Below are positions 55,795 through 64,000 of a stretch of 64,000 bases of DNA, one piece after another. Position 1 is the first letter of the stretch, and each line of letters opens with the position of its first letter. This stretch comes from Phenylobacterium sp. (GTDB lineage Bacteria; Pseudomonadota; Alphaproteobacteria; Caulobacterales; Caulobacteraceae). The stretch covers positions 1 through 64,000 of the forward strand of contig NZ_PNLB01000010.1 in NCBI RefSeq assembly GCF_013822795.1, written 5' to 3'. Below the pieces are notes generated by a model. The model made no database searches. It was given only the letters and a program-made list of their open reading frames with translations, and was not told the DNA's origin. A program made the translations under genes and the position numbers.

Positions 55795-56375
55795 TTGCTC
55801 AGTCTCCGGCTGCCAGGGTCCTCGACCGGGATCGCCGCCAGCTCGGGCGGCAGTTGGTCGGCCGGATAGGCCGGCACGTCCAGCCGCGCCAGGGCCACGA
55901 ACGGCGCCCCCGGATCGGCGCGGCCGCCGGACCGATCGACGATGCAGGCCGCGACCACGACGTTGCCGCCGGCCTTCTTGATGGCTTCCACGCACTCCCG
56001 CGACGACAGGCCGGTCGAGACGATGTCCTCGACCATGGCGATCCGCGCGCCTGGCGGGATCTCGAACGCCCGGCGCAGCTTGAACTCGCCGCCCTCGCGC
56101 TCGACGTACATCGACGGCACGCCCAGCTGTCGCGCGGTCTCGTAGCCGGGAATGATCCCGCCCACGGCCGGCGAGATGCAGAGGTCGACCTCGCCCACCG
56201 CTTCCTTGATCTTCTCGGCCAGCGCCTTGCACAGCCGCGCGGTGCGCTCGGGATACTGGAACACCAGGTTCTTCTGCAGGAACGTCCCTGAGTGCAGGCC
56301 GCTCGACAGCACGAAATGGCCTTCGCGCAGCGCGCCCGAGGCGCGGAACTCTTCCAGGACGTCGTCAGTGTTCAT
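55791..56375 (-). CDS. pyrE: orotate phosphoribosyltransferase
   Basis: PRPP motif [43 protein letters not shown]. Confidence 0.94.
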   Translation of the reverse strand: MNTDDVLEEFRASGALREGHFVLSSGLHSGTFLQKNLVFQYPERTARLCKALAEKIKEAVGEVDLCISPAVGGIIPGYETARQLGVPSMYVEREGGEFKLRRAFEIPPGARIAMVEDIVSTGLSSRECVEAIKKAGGNVVVAACIVDRSGGRADPGAPFVALARLDVPAYPADQLPPELAAIPVEDPGSRRLSK

Positions 56376-56453
56376 GTGGGGTCTCCTGACCTTGCGGATT
56401 ACCGAACGCCCGGCATGCTGTCATCGACCAATTCGCGTCGGGAGGACGGACCG

Positions 56454-57146
56454 GTGAAGCTGTTCCAGACCTATGACTCGCCATTCCCCAGCCGAGTGCG
56501 CTTGCTGCTCTACGCCAAGGGGATCGAGGTCGAGATCATCCACCCGCCCGGCTTCGGCGCGTCGGAGGAAACCAAGGCCGAGTATCTGAAGGTCAATCCG
56601 ATCGGCCGGGTTCCGACCCTTGTGCTCGACGACGGCCGCGCCCTGCCCGAGTCCGAAGTGATCTGCGAATACCTCGAGGACGCCTATCCCGAGCCCGCGC
56701 TGCGGCCCGCCGATCCCTGGGCGCGGGCGCAGATGCGGTTGCTGGCGCGGATCTGCGACTTCTACGTGGTCATGGCGATGGTTCCGCTCTTCACCCTCGC
56801 CGGCCGCTCGCGCCGCCACTGGGAGCCGGCCGTCGTCGAGGCGGCCGCCGGCAAGCTGGCCGAGGCCCTAGCCTACCTGGAGACCTTCATCGGAACCGAG
56901 GGCTATGCTGTCGGCCAGGGCCTGACCCAGGCGGACGGCGCCATCGCCCCGCAGCTGGTGCTGGCCAGCGAGTGGATCCCCAGCGTGTTCGGCACGCCCG
57001 ATCCGCTGTTCGCCCTTCCCCGCTTGGCCGCTTACTGGAAGGCCATCCAGACCGACCCGATCGTCGCCCGCATCCTGGACGAAACCCGTCAGGGCATCGT
57101 GGTTCAGCAACAGACGGCCCGCGACCGAGCCGCCAAGGCGGTCTGA
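56454..57146 (+). CDS. glutathione S-transferase family protein
   Basis: GTG start with GGAGG: (V)KLFQTYDSPFPSRVRLLLYAKGIEVEIIHPPG...INPIGRVPTLVLDDG-like pattern. Confidence 0.9.
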   Translation: MKLFQTYDSPFPSRVRLLLYAKGIEVEIIHPPGFGASEETKAEYLKVNPIGRVPTLVLDDGRALPESEVICEYLEDAYPEPALRPADPWARAQMRLLARICDFYVVMAMVPLFTLAGRSRRHWEPAVVEAAAGKLAEALAYLETFIGTEGYAVGQGLTQADGAIAPQLVLASEWIPSVFGTPDPLFALPRLAAYWKAIQTDPIVARILDETRQGIVVQQQTARDRAAKAV

Positions 57147-57267
57147 CCGGCGCCGCCAGGAGTTGAACTCCACCACCGGCCTCGCCACATGAGCGCCACG
57201 AAGCGCCCGCAGATAACAGCGTCGTGCGGATTCGCTTCGGCGTTCAAAACAGGGTTGGGTGGTGGTG

Positions 57268-57636
57268 ATGCGTAGCAAGGTCCTTCTCGCAGGGGCGCTC
57301 GGCGTGGTCGTCATCTCCACCGCATCCCTAGCCGCAGAAGCCGCCGCCGCGCCCCGCCACCCCGTCGTGCTTGACCGCTTCGTCTACGGCGCCGAGGCCT
57401 GGGGCCGCTGGGGCCTTCAGCGCATCAAGCCGGGCCGCCTGACCGAGGTGACGAGGCTAGCGCGCTGGACCCTGTCCCTGCGCCACCAGAGGATCGACAT
57501 CTGCAGCATCAAGATCTTCTGCCGGTCCAAGCCAGCTGAAGAGCTCAAGACTGCCGAAGCCGCCCAGCCCAAACCCAAGGCCGCCGGCCCCATCGCGCCG
57601 GGCCTCCCCGCCCGCATCCACTACGGCGCGCCCTAG
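57268..57636 (+). CDS. small predicted exported protein, uncharacterised
   Basis: Signal-peptide-like MRSKVLLAGALGVVVISTASLAAEAAA; 122 aa; no family recognised. Confidence 0.6.
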   Translation: MRSKVLLAGALGVVVISTASLAAEAAAAPRHPVVLDRFVYGAEAWGRWGLQRIKPGRLTEVTRLARWTLSLRHQRIDICSIKIFCRSKPAEELKTAEAAQPKPKAAGPIAPGLPARIHYGAP

Positions 57637-58898
57637 CCCCCGAAACCCGCCAGATCAGGCCGCCGGCCGTTCCAGCCTGACACCGCCTCGAACGCCGCCG
57701 CCAGGGCGACGACCGAGACCTCGTCCGCCATCCGCCCCATGATCTGCAGGCCGGCCGGCAATCCCGAGCTGGTCAGCCCCATCGGCACGCTCGCGGCCGG
57801 CAGGTCCAGGTAGTTGCCGGCCCGGGTCATCGCCGAAAACGGCGAGGCGGTCTCGTCGACGTCCTCGATCGGCGGAGCCGGGATCGGCAGCGTCGGCGAG
57901 AGCAGCGCGTCGTAGGGCGACATCCAGTCCTGAAACTCCCGCTGGTCGGCCGCGCGGCGCGCCAGCGCCTGGGCCAACTGGGCGTCGGTCACGTCGCGTC
58001 CGCCCTCGAAGCGCTTGACCACCCAGCGGTCCATGAGCTCGCCATTGGCCTCGATATGCGCGCCGCGCACCCGCCAGCCTTCGGCCGCCATCAGCCAGCC
58101 GTTGGGGATGAAGTAGTCGGCGAACGGCCGCGGCGTCCGCGCGGTCTCGATCTGCACGCCCAAGTCCGCCAGCCGTCCGATGGCGGCGCGATAGAGCTCG
58201 GCGACCTGCGGATCGATCGGCGACATCGCCTCCATCGGCAGCACCGCCACCTTCCAGCCGCGCACGTCGGCGGCCAGCGCCGCCTGTGCGTCGAACTGCG
58301 GGCGCGTCGCGCCAGCTCCGTCCGGACCGGAGATGATCTCCAGCACCCGGGCGGCGTCGGCCACTGAGCGCGCCAGCGGCCCCAGCGTGTCCAGGCTGGG
58401 CGCCAGGTCGTGCACGCCGCGCGTCGACACCAGCCCGCGTCCCGGCTTTAGGCCCACCACGCCGCACGCGGCGGCCGGAATGCGGATCGAGCCGCCGGTG
58501 TCGGTGCCCAGCGCGACGTCGCAGAGTCCACTCGCCACCGCCACCGCCGAGCCGCTGGACGAGCCGCCCGGCGCCCGGTGCGCCGCCGCGTCCCAGGGGT
58601 TCCACGGCGCGCCGACCGAGCGGTTGGTGCCCCAGCCGCCGAAGGCCAGTTCCACCGTGTGGGTCTTGCCCACGGCCACGTAGCCGGCGTCCAGCAGCCG
58701 CTGCACGGCCACGGCATTCAGCGCCGGCGCGACGTCCAGCGGAACCACCCCGCCGCCCCCCGTGGGGACGCCCGCCACGTCGATCAGGTCCTTGATGGCG
58801 AAGGTCGGTCCGTCGCCGGAGCCCAGCGGCGGGTCGAACACCTGGGTGAAGGCGTGCAGCCGCCCGCCCAACCGGCGACGCGCGTCGGGGCTCACCAT
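57633..58898 (-). CDS. amidase (amidase signature family)
   Basis: FAIKDLIDVAGVPTGGG; HRAPGGSSSGSAVAVASGLCDVALGTDTGGSIRIPAAACGVVGLKP. Confidence 0.94.
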   Translation of the reverse strand: MVSPDARRRLGGRLHAFTQVFDPPLGSGDGPTFAIKDLIDVAGVPTGGGGVVPLDVAPALNAVAVQRLLDAGYVAVGKTHTVELAFGGWGTNRSVGAPWNPWDAAAHRAPGGSSSGSAVAVASGLCDVALGTDTGGSIRIPAAACGVVGLKPGRGLVSTRGVHDLAPSLDTLGPLARSVADAARVLEIISGPDGAGATRPQFDAQAALAADVRGWKVAVLPMEAMSPIDPQVAELYRAAIGRLADLGVQIETARTPRPFADYFIPNGWLMAAEGWRVRGAHIEANGELMDRWVVKRFEGGRDVTDAQLAQALARRAADQREFQDWMSPYDALLSPTLPIPAPPIEDVDETASPFSAMTRAGNYLDLPAASVPMGLTSSGLPAGLQIMGRMADEVSVVALAAAFEAVSGWNGRRPDLAGFGG

Positions 58899-60628
58899 GT
58901 CCAGCTCCAGTCCTTGGCGCTCACCCGGCAACCGCCGTCGCTCCAGCCGGTCCAGCCGCGCCCGCGCACCACCTGGCCGGCCAGCTGTCCGGTCGGCTCC
59001 CCGTCCTTCAAGGCCTGCTTGCCGTTGACGAACACGTCGCTGACCCCGACCGCGAACTGCTTGGGCTGCTCATAGGTGCCGACGTCGCCGATCGTCGCCG
59101 GATCGAACACCACTACGTCGGCATAGTAGCCGGCCTTCAACATTCCGCGGTCCTTCAAACCCAGGTTCTGGGCGGGAAACGCCGACAGTCGCCGGACCGC
59201 GTCAGCCAGGCTGGTGGTCTTCTCTTCGCGCACGTACTTGCCCAGCAGCCGCGCAAAGTTGCCATAGGCGCGCGGATGGGTGCTCGACTTCAGGAACACC
59301 CCCTCCGGCGCCTGGGCCGAGGCGTCCGACCCGAAGCTCATCCAGGGCAGCGCCGTCTGGCGCGCCACGTTCTGCTCGGACATCAGGAAGTAGACGACCT
59401 GCACCCGGCTGCCGTCCTCGATCACCAGGTCGATGGCCGCGTCCTCGGGCGAGACGCCACGTTCCTTGGCGACCTGCGCCAGGGTCTTGCCGGTCAGCCC
59501 CTTCATCGCCGGGTTCTTGAAACCGACCAGCAGCGTGCCCTCCGCACCGGCATGGCGGTAGAGGTTCTCGAAGTCCGGCTTTTCCCGCCGCATTTCGGCG
59601 ATGACCTTGGCGCGGGTGGTCGGGTCCTTCATCCGCCCGATCCAGCTCTCGACACCGCCGGCCTGCACCCATGGCGGCATGGCCGCATCCAGCCCGGTCG
59701 AGCCGGCGGTGTAGGTGTACATGTCCGCCGTGATCCGGTGGCCCGCCGCCCGCGCCGCCTCGATACGGGCGATGGCCGGGTCCAGCTTGTCCCAGTTGGT
59801 CTTGCCGGCCTGCTTCAGGTGATAGATCTCGGCCGGCGCCCCGGACTGCTTGGAGATCTCGATCAGCTCGTCGATCGCCTCCAGCAGCCGATCGGCCTCC
59901 GAACGCATGTGGCTGATGTAGATCCCGCCGCAGCGCCCCGCCTCGCTCGCCAGCGCCGCCAGCTCCGGCGTCTCGGCATAGCTCGCAGGCGCATAGATCA
60001 GCGACGAGCCGACCCCCAACGCCCCGTCCTGCATCGCGTCCACCACCAGCTGGCGCATCGCCGCCAGTTGCTCGGGGGTCGGATCGACGTCGCCCTCGCC
60101 CAACACGTGCTCGCGCACCGTCGCGGCCCCGACGAACGAGGCCACGTTCAGCGCCGATCCGCGCCGGGTGAGCCAGGTCAGATACTCGTCCAGGCTGGTC
60201 CAGCCGATGTCGTACTTGATGTCGCCCATGCGCTGGGTTTCCAGCCGCTTCATCTCCGGGCTCAGCGGTCCCATCGACGTCCCCTCGCCCATCACCTCCA
60301 GCGTCACGCCCTGCTTGAGGTCCGACAGCCCGCGGGGGTCGGCGATCAGGCTCTCGGTCGCCCACGACAGCATGTTGATGAAGCCGGGCGACACCGCCTT
60401 GCCGCCGGCGTCGATCACCGTGCGCGCGCTCTCGGGCGCCTTGGGACCGACATAGGCGATGCGGTCCTCGGCGATCGCCACCTCGCCCCTGAACGGCGGC
60501 TGGCCCGAGCCGTCATAGATCTGCGCGTTGCGGATCAGGACGTCATAGGCGGGCGGCGATGTCGCCTGGGCGGCGGTGGTGGCGAGCAGGAAGGCGGCGA
60601 GCGCGAGCGGCTTGTGCATGCCGCGCAT
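58892..60628 (-). CDS. N-acyl-D-amino-acid deacylase-like amidohydrolase, exported
   Basis: Signal peptide; YDVLIRNAQIYDGSGQPPFRGEVAIAEDRIAYVG; GVTLEVMGEGTSMGP; HMRSEADRLLEAIDE; STHPRAYGNFARLLGKYV. Confidence 0.92.
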   Translation of the reverse strand: MRGMHKPLALAAFLLATTAAQATSPPAYDVLIRNAQIYDGSGQPPFRGEVAIAEDRIAYVGPKAPESARTVIDAGGKAVSPGFINMLSWATESLIADPRGLSDLKQGVTLEVMGEGTSMGPLSPEMKRLETQRMGDIKYDIGWTSLDEYLTWLTRRGSALNVASFVGAATVREHVLGEGDVDPTPEQLAAMRQLVVDAMQDGALGVGSSLIYAPASYAETPELAALASEAGRCGGIYISHMRSEADRLLEAIDELIEISKQSGAPAEIYHLKQAGKTNWDKLDPAIARIEAARAAGHRITADMYTYTAGSTGLDAAMPPWVQAGGVESWIGRMKDPTTRAKVIAEMRREKPDFENLYRHAGAEGTLLVGFKNPAMKGLTGKTLAQVAKERGVSPEDAAIDLVIEDGSRVQVVYFLMSEQNVARQTALPWMSFGSDASAQAPEGVFLKSSTHPRAYGNFARLLGKYVREEKTTSLADAVRRLSAFPAQNLGLKDRGMLKAGYYADVVVFDPATIGDVGTYEQPKQFAVGVSDVFVNGKQALKDGEPTGQLAGQVVRGRGWTGWSDGGCRVSAKDWSWTW

Positions 60629-60778
60629 GTGACGGGAGAATCCGCGTCGTGTCAGGCCCCCGCAGAACGGGCGCCGCGAGGAAATTTCCACCTGGCCGGG
60701 AACCGATCCGCGCCTGCGCGGTTGAAAGGCATGTCTACGGACAGCCCGATCCCCGAAACGCAAACTCGAGATCGGCCG

Positions 60779-60817
60779 AAAGCCCAGGAGCGCCTCGCCG
60801 GCCTTCTGGGCTTTTTT
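60779..60817 (+). terminator. intrinsic terminator, upstream of tandem second terminator
   Basis: AAAGCCCAG-N18-CTGGGCTTT followed by TTT (T-run 60812-60817). Confidence 0.75.
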
Positions 60818-60958
60818 GTCGCCCTTCGTCCGTCCGCGGATTTTTCTCGTCTGGCCAGGAACCCACCGGCGCGGTCACCCGTTGATCAGACGGTTGGAGA
60901 TGAAAATCGAAAACCAGCCCGACAAATCAGCCAGCGATGGAAAACGATAGTCGGACTT

Positions 60959-60999
60959 GAAGCCCGGTGGGTCCTAGACCCCCGGGCTTCGCTGTTTTT
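60959..60999 (+). terminator. intrinsic terminator
   Basis: GAAGCCCGG-T-GGGTC-CTA-GACCC-CCGGGCTTC then GCTGTTTTT; 14 bp paired with one bulge. Confidence 0.85.
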
Positions 61000-61104
61000 G
61001 GGCCCGGTTCCACCGTCGCGCCCATCGGAACGCCCGCCGTTCCCGGCCGTTTGCCGCAGAGGCCGGCCCGCGTCGCCGGCTCCCCCAAAGTACGGAGTCC
61101 CGAC

Positions 61105-61542
61105 ATGAAAGTCGCCGATTGCATGACCCGCAACGTCAAGATGGCCAGCCCGCAGGAGACCCTTCGCGACGCCGCGCGGATAATGGCCGAGCTCGACGCC
61201 GGCATCCTCCCCGTCGCCGACGGCGACCGGCTGGTCGGCATGATCACTGACCGCGACATCTGCGTACGCGGCATCGCACATGGCAAGGGCCCGGACGCCA
61301 AGGTCGCCGAGGTCATGAGCCGCGAGGTTAAATACTGCTTCGAGGACGACGACAGCGACGCCGTCCTGCGCAACATGGGCGATATCCAGGTGCGCCGCCT
61401 GCCGGTGCTCAACCGCGACAAGCGGCTGATCGGCATCGTCTCACTGGCCGACCTCGCCTCCATCGGCCAGACCTCCCGCACCGGCGAGGCGCTCGGCGGC
61501 ATCGTGCGGCCCGGCGGCGAACACTCGCAGTCTATTCACTGA
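61105..61542 (+). CDS. CBS domain-containing protein
   Basis: MKVADCMTRNVKMASPQETLRDAARIMAELDAGILPVADGDRLVGMITDRDI; two CBS motifs. Confidence 0.93.
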   Translation: MKVADCMTRNVKMASPQETLRDAARIMAELDAGILPVADGDRLVGMITDRDICVRGIAHGKGPDAKVAEVMSREVKYCFEDDDSDAVLRNMGDIQVRRLPVLNRDKRLIGIVSLADLASIGQTSRTGEALGGIVRPGGEHSQSIH

Positions 61543-61581
61543 TCGCGAGCGCGGCGCTCTCCGAGCGGGAGCGCCGTTCCC

Positions 61582-63750
61582 TCACCCCTTGGCGCGGTCG
61601 ACCGTCTCGATGCTGGGATAGGCGCGCAGCGCCGCGGCGATATGGGTCAGGTGCCGGGCGTCCTTGACCTCGACATCGAAGTCGACGTCGAAGAAGTCCG
61701 ACTGTCGCCGGTGCATGCGTAGGTTGACGATGTTGCCGCCCGCCTCGCCGATCGCCGTACAGGCCTGGCCCAGCACCCCTGGCGCATTGCGGATCGTCGC
61801 CGTCAGCTTGGACAGCGTCACGGTGTTGCGCTCGGCCTCCGCCGTCCACTGCAGGTCACGCCACAGCTCTTCGCGGTCCTCGAACTCGGCCAGCCGCGCG
61901 CAGTCGATGGTGTGAACCGTCAGGCCCGTGCCGTCCGGCTCCAGGATCCCGACGATGCGGTCGCCCGGCACCGGCGTGCAGCACTGGCCGAAGTTCAGCG
62001 ACACCCCGGGCGTCAGTCCCCCGCCGCGCACATAGAGCCGCGCGCCCTTGCCGCCCTCGATCCGGCGCGTGGCCACGGCGGCCTCGCGGTCCGCCGCCTT
62101 CAGACCGGGGAAGATGACGTCGAGCACCTGGGTCGGCGAGATCCGTCCGCGCCCGACCAGCTCGAACAGGTCCTCCTCGGCCGGCACCGCGAACCGCTCC
62201 AGCGACGGCTTGAGCAGCACGTCCTTGCGCGACTTGCCGGCCCGCTCGAAGGTCTGGTCCAGGCTCGCCCGGCCCAACCGCACGAACTCCTCGCGCTCGG
62301 TCTGGCGGATATGGCGGCGGATCGCCGAGCGCGCACGCCCCGTCACGGTCAGCGAGCGCCAGTCCGGCGGCACCACAGGCTTGGGCCCGCGGATCACCTC
62401 GACCACGTCGCCGTTCTGCAGCGTCGTGCGCAGCGGCTTGAGCTCGCCGTTGATCTTCACCCCGATGCAGGTGTCGCCGACGTCGGTGTGGACCGCATAG
62501 GCGAAGTCCAGCGGCATGGCCCCGCGCGGCAGGCTGACCAACCGGCCCTTCGGCGTGAACACGAAGACCTGGTCGAGATACATCTCGAGCTTGGCGTGCT
62601 CGACCAGTTCCTCGACGTCGCCGCCGTGCTCCAGCACCTGGACCAGATGGCGCAGGTTGACCAGCGGGTCGCGCCCGCCGCCGGCGGCCTGGTCCTCAGG
62701 ATCAAAGCCATAGGACGAATTCTTGTAGCGCCAGTGGGCCGCGACGCCATCCTCGGCGATCCGATCCATGGTCTCGGTGCGGATCTGCATCTCGATCCGC
62801 ATGCCCTTGGGCCCCACGACCGTCGTATGCAGCGAGCGGTAGTTGTTGCGCTTGGGGGTCGAGATGAAGTCCTTGAAACGCTCGGGCACGCTCGGCCAGG
62901 CGCGGTGGATCACCCCCAGGGCCGCATAACAATCGGCCTCGGTATCGACGATCACCCGGAAGGCGTAGATGTCGGAAAGCTGAGAAAAACCAATCGATTT
63001 GCGCTGCAGCTTACGCCAGATCGAATAGGCGTTCTTCTCGCGGCCAAAGACCCGCGCCGGAATGCCGGCGGCCTCCAGCTTGGCGGCGATTTCGCCCGAG
63101 ACGATCGACACCGCCGCGCCCTGCTCGATGCGCAGCGCTTCGAGCCGCCGGCCGATCGCGTCGCGCGCCACCGGGTTCAGATGTTCGAAGCACAGCTCTT
63201 CGAGCTCGGTGCAGATGCGATGACAGCCGATCGAGCGGGCCAGCGGCGCGTAGATGTCCAGGGTCTCGCGGGCGATCCGCTCACGTTTGGCCGGGCTGGA
63301 GATGTAGTGCAGCGTCCGCATGTTGTGCAGGCGGTCGGCCAGCTTGACCATCAGGACGCGCACGTCCTTGGAAATGGCCAGGATGAACTTGCGCAGGTTC
63401 TCGGCCTGCTTGGTCCGCTCGCTGTTGAGTTCCAGCTTGGTGAGCTTGGTCACCCCCTCGACCAACTCGGTGATCTCGGGCCCGAACAGGCCGCGGATGT
63501 CGTCGGGCGTGACCGGGGTGTCCTCGATCACGTCGTGCAGCAGGGCGGTGACTATGGTGGCGGTGTCGAGCCGATAGTCGGTCAGGATCCCCGCCACCTC
63601 GATCGGGTGGGCGAAATAGGGATCGCCGGACGCACGCTTCTGCGACCCATGCATGCGCATGGCGTAGACATAGGCGCGGTTCAGCACCGACTCGTCGGCG
63701 GTCGGATCGTACGAGCGGACCTTGTCGATCAGCTCGTACTGCCGAAGCAT
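61582..63750 (-). CDS. rsh: bifunctional (p)ppGpp synthetase/hydrolase (RelA/SpoT homologue)
   Basis: HD domain (TALLHDVIEDTPVT), synthetase (DIYAFRVIVDTEADCYAALGVIH), TGS and ACT domains; next to rpoZ. Confidence 0.96.
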   Translation of the reverse strand: MLRQYELIDKVRSYDPTADESVLNRAYVYAMRMHGSQKRASGDPYFAHPIEVAGILTDYRLDTATIVTALLHDVIEDTPVTPDDIRGLFGPEITELVEGVTKLTKLELNSERTKQAENLRKFILAISKDVRVLMVKLADRLHNMRTLHYISSPAKRERIARETLDIYAPLARSIGCHRICTELEELCFEHLNPVARDAIGRRLEALRIEQGAAVSIVSGEIAAKLEAAGIPARVFGREKNAYSIWRKLQRKSIGFSQLSDIYAFRVIVDTEADCYAALGVIHRAWPSVPERFKDFISTPKRNNYRSLHTTVVGPKGMRIEMQIRTETMDRIAEDGVAAHWRYKNSSYGFDPEDQAAGGGRDPLVNLRHLVQVLEHGGDVEELVEHAKLEMYLDQVFVFTPKGRLVSLPRGAMPLDFAYAVHTDVGDTCIGVKINGELKPLRTTLQNGDVVEVIRGPKPVVPPDWRSLTVTGRARSAIRRHIRQTEREEFVRLGRASLDQTFERAGKSRKDVLLKPSLERFAVPAEEDLFELVGRGRISPTQVLDVIFPGLKAADREAAVATRRIEGGKGARLYVRGGGLTPGVSLNFGQCCTPVPGDRIVGILEPDGTGLTVHTIDCARLAEFEDREELWRDLQWTAEAERNTVTLSKLTATIRNAPGVLGQACTAIGEAGGNIVNLRMHRRQSDFFDVDFDVEVKDARHLTHIAAALRAYPSIETVDRAKG

Positions 63751-63845
63751 CTTCGGCCGCTGCTTGGCGACCGGCGCATCAGTTTTGTCGGCGGGCGGTT
63801 GTTGAGGCGCCGCCGTGACAGTGAGGGGTTCTGCGCCTTCTGGGC

Positions 63846-64000
63846 TCAGTACCGCTCCTCCTGGCCGCCGTCACGGTCGCTCTGAAGCGCGCGAACCAGT
63901 TCCAGCTCGCTCATCTGCATGTGGGTCGGATCCGCCAGCAGGGCCAGGGTTTCGGCCTCTTCCTCGGCTTCCGAACGCTCATCGACCCGCTGCAGCGTGC
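63846..64000 (-). CDS. rpoZ: RNA polymerase omega subunit, C-terminal part, truncated by window edge
   Basis: Not in the ORF track; minus strand translates LQRVDERSEAEEEAETLALLADPTHMQMSELELVRALQSDRDGGQEERY*; omega-like tail directly upstream of rsh. Confidence 0.8.
   Translation of the reverse strand, partial: TLQRVDERSEAEEEAETLALLADPTHMQMSELELVRALQSDRDGGQEERY

Noticed and set aside
57150-57235. tRNA-like stretch (minus strand ...GGTGGAGTTCAACTCC...)
   Set aside because: The putative T-arm only forms a palindrome (GGAG-TTCAA-CTCC); no acceptor/anticodon arms or CCA context could be assembled.
59276-61108. 610-aa plus-strand ORF
   Set aside because: Antisense to the deacylase gene, then reads through the terminator-rich intergenic region.
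61912-63885. 657-aa plus-strand ORF
   Set aside because: Antisense to rsh.

Overview
This is a gene-dense, GC-rich chromosomal window from an alphaproteobacterium, most likely Caulobacterales (Caulobacter/Phenylobacterium-like by gene content and order). That placement is by recognition only; no search was run. I read about 55 protein-coding genes. Most are core: parE (partial), a hybrid isc/suf Fe-S operon, anmK, tyrS, an M23 peptidase plus bactofilin pair, prfB (split by a programmed +1 frameshift), PBP1A, amidase, RNase E, thiSG, aroQ, accBC, aat, NDUFA12-like, aspS, parC-recO-era-rnc-lepB, acpS-pdxJ-pyrE, rsh and rpoZ (partial, at the right edge). I saw no mobile elements, CRISPR arrays, rRNA or convincing tRNA genes. 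The most interesting signals are: (1) a 15-codon ORF with tandem Tyr codons and mutually exclusive hairpins upstream of tyrS, a candidate tyrosine-responsive leader; (2) an 828-aa degenerate class II ribonucleotide-reductase-like protein that keeps the C-terminal TSCPD and CxxC regions but appears to lack the catalytic core; (3) tandem intrinsic terminators in a divergent intergenic region with no annotated upstream gene, a candidate sRNA or attenuator locus; (4) two uncharacterised small genes embedded in the suf operon; and (5) repeated use of palindromic shared TAG/CTA stops at tightly convergent gene pairs. Very long antisense ORFs in the ORF track are judged to be GC-bias artefacts.
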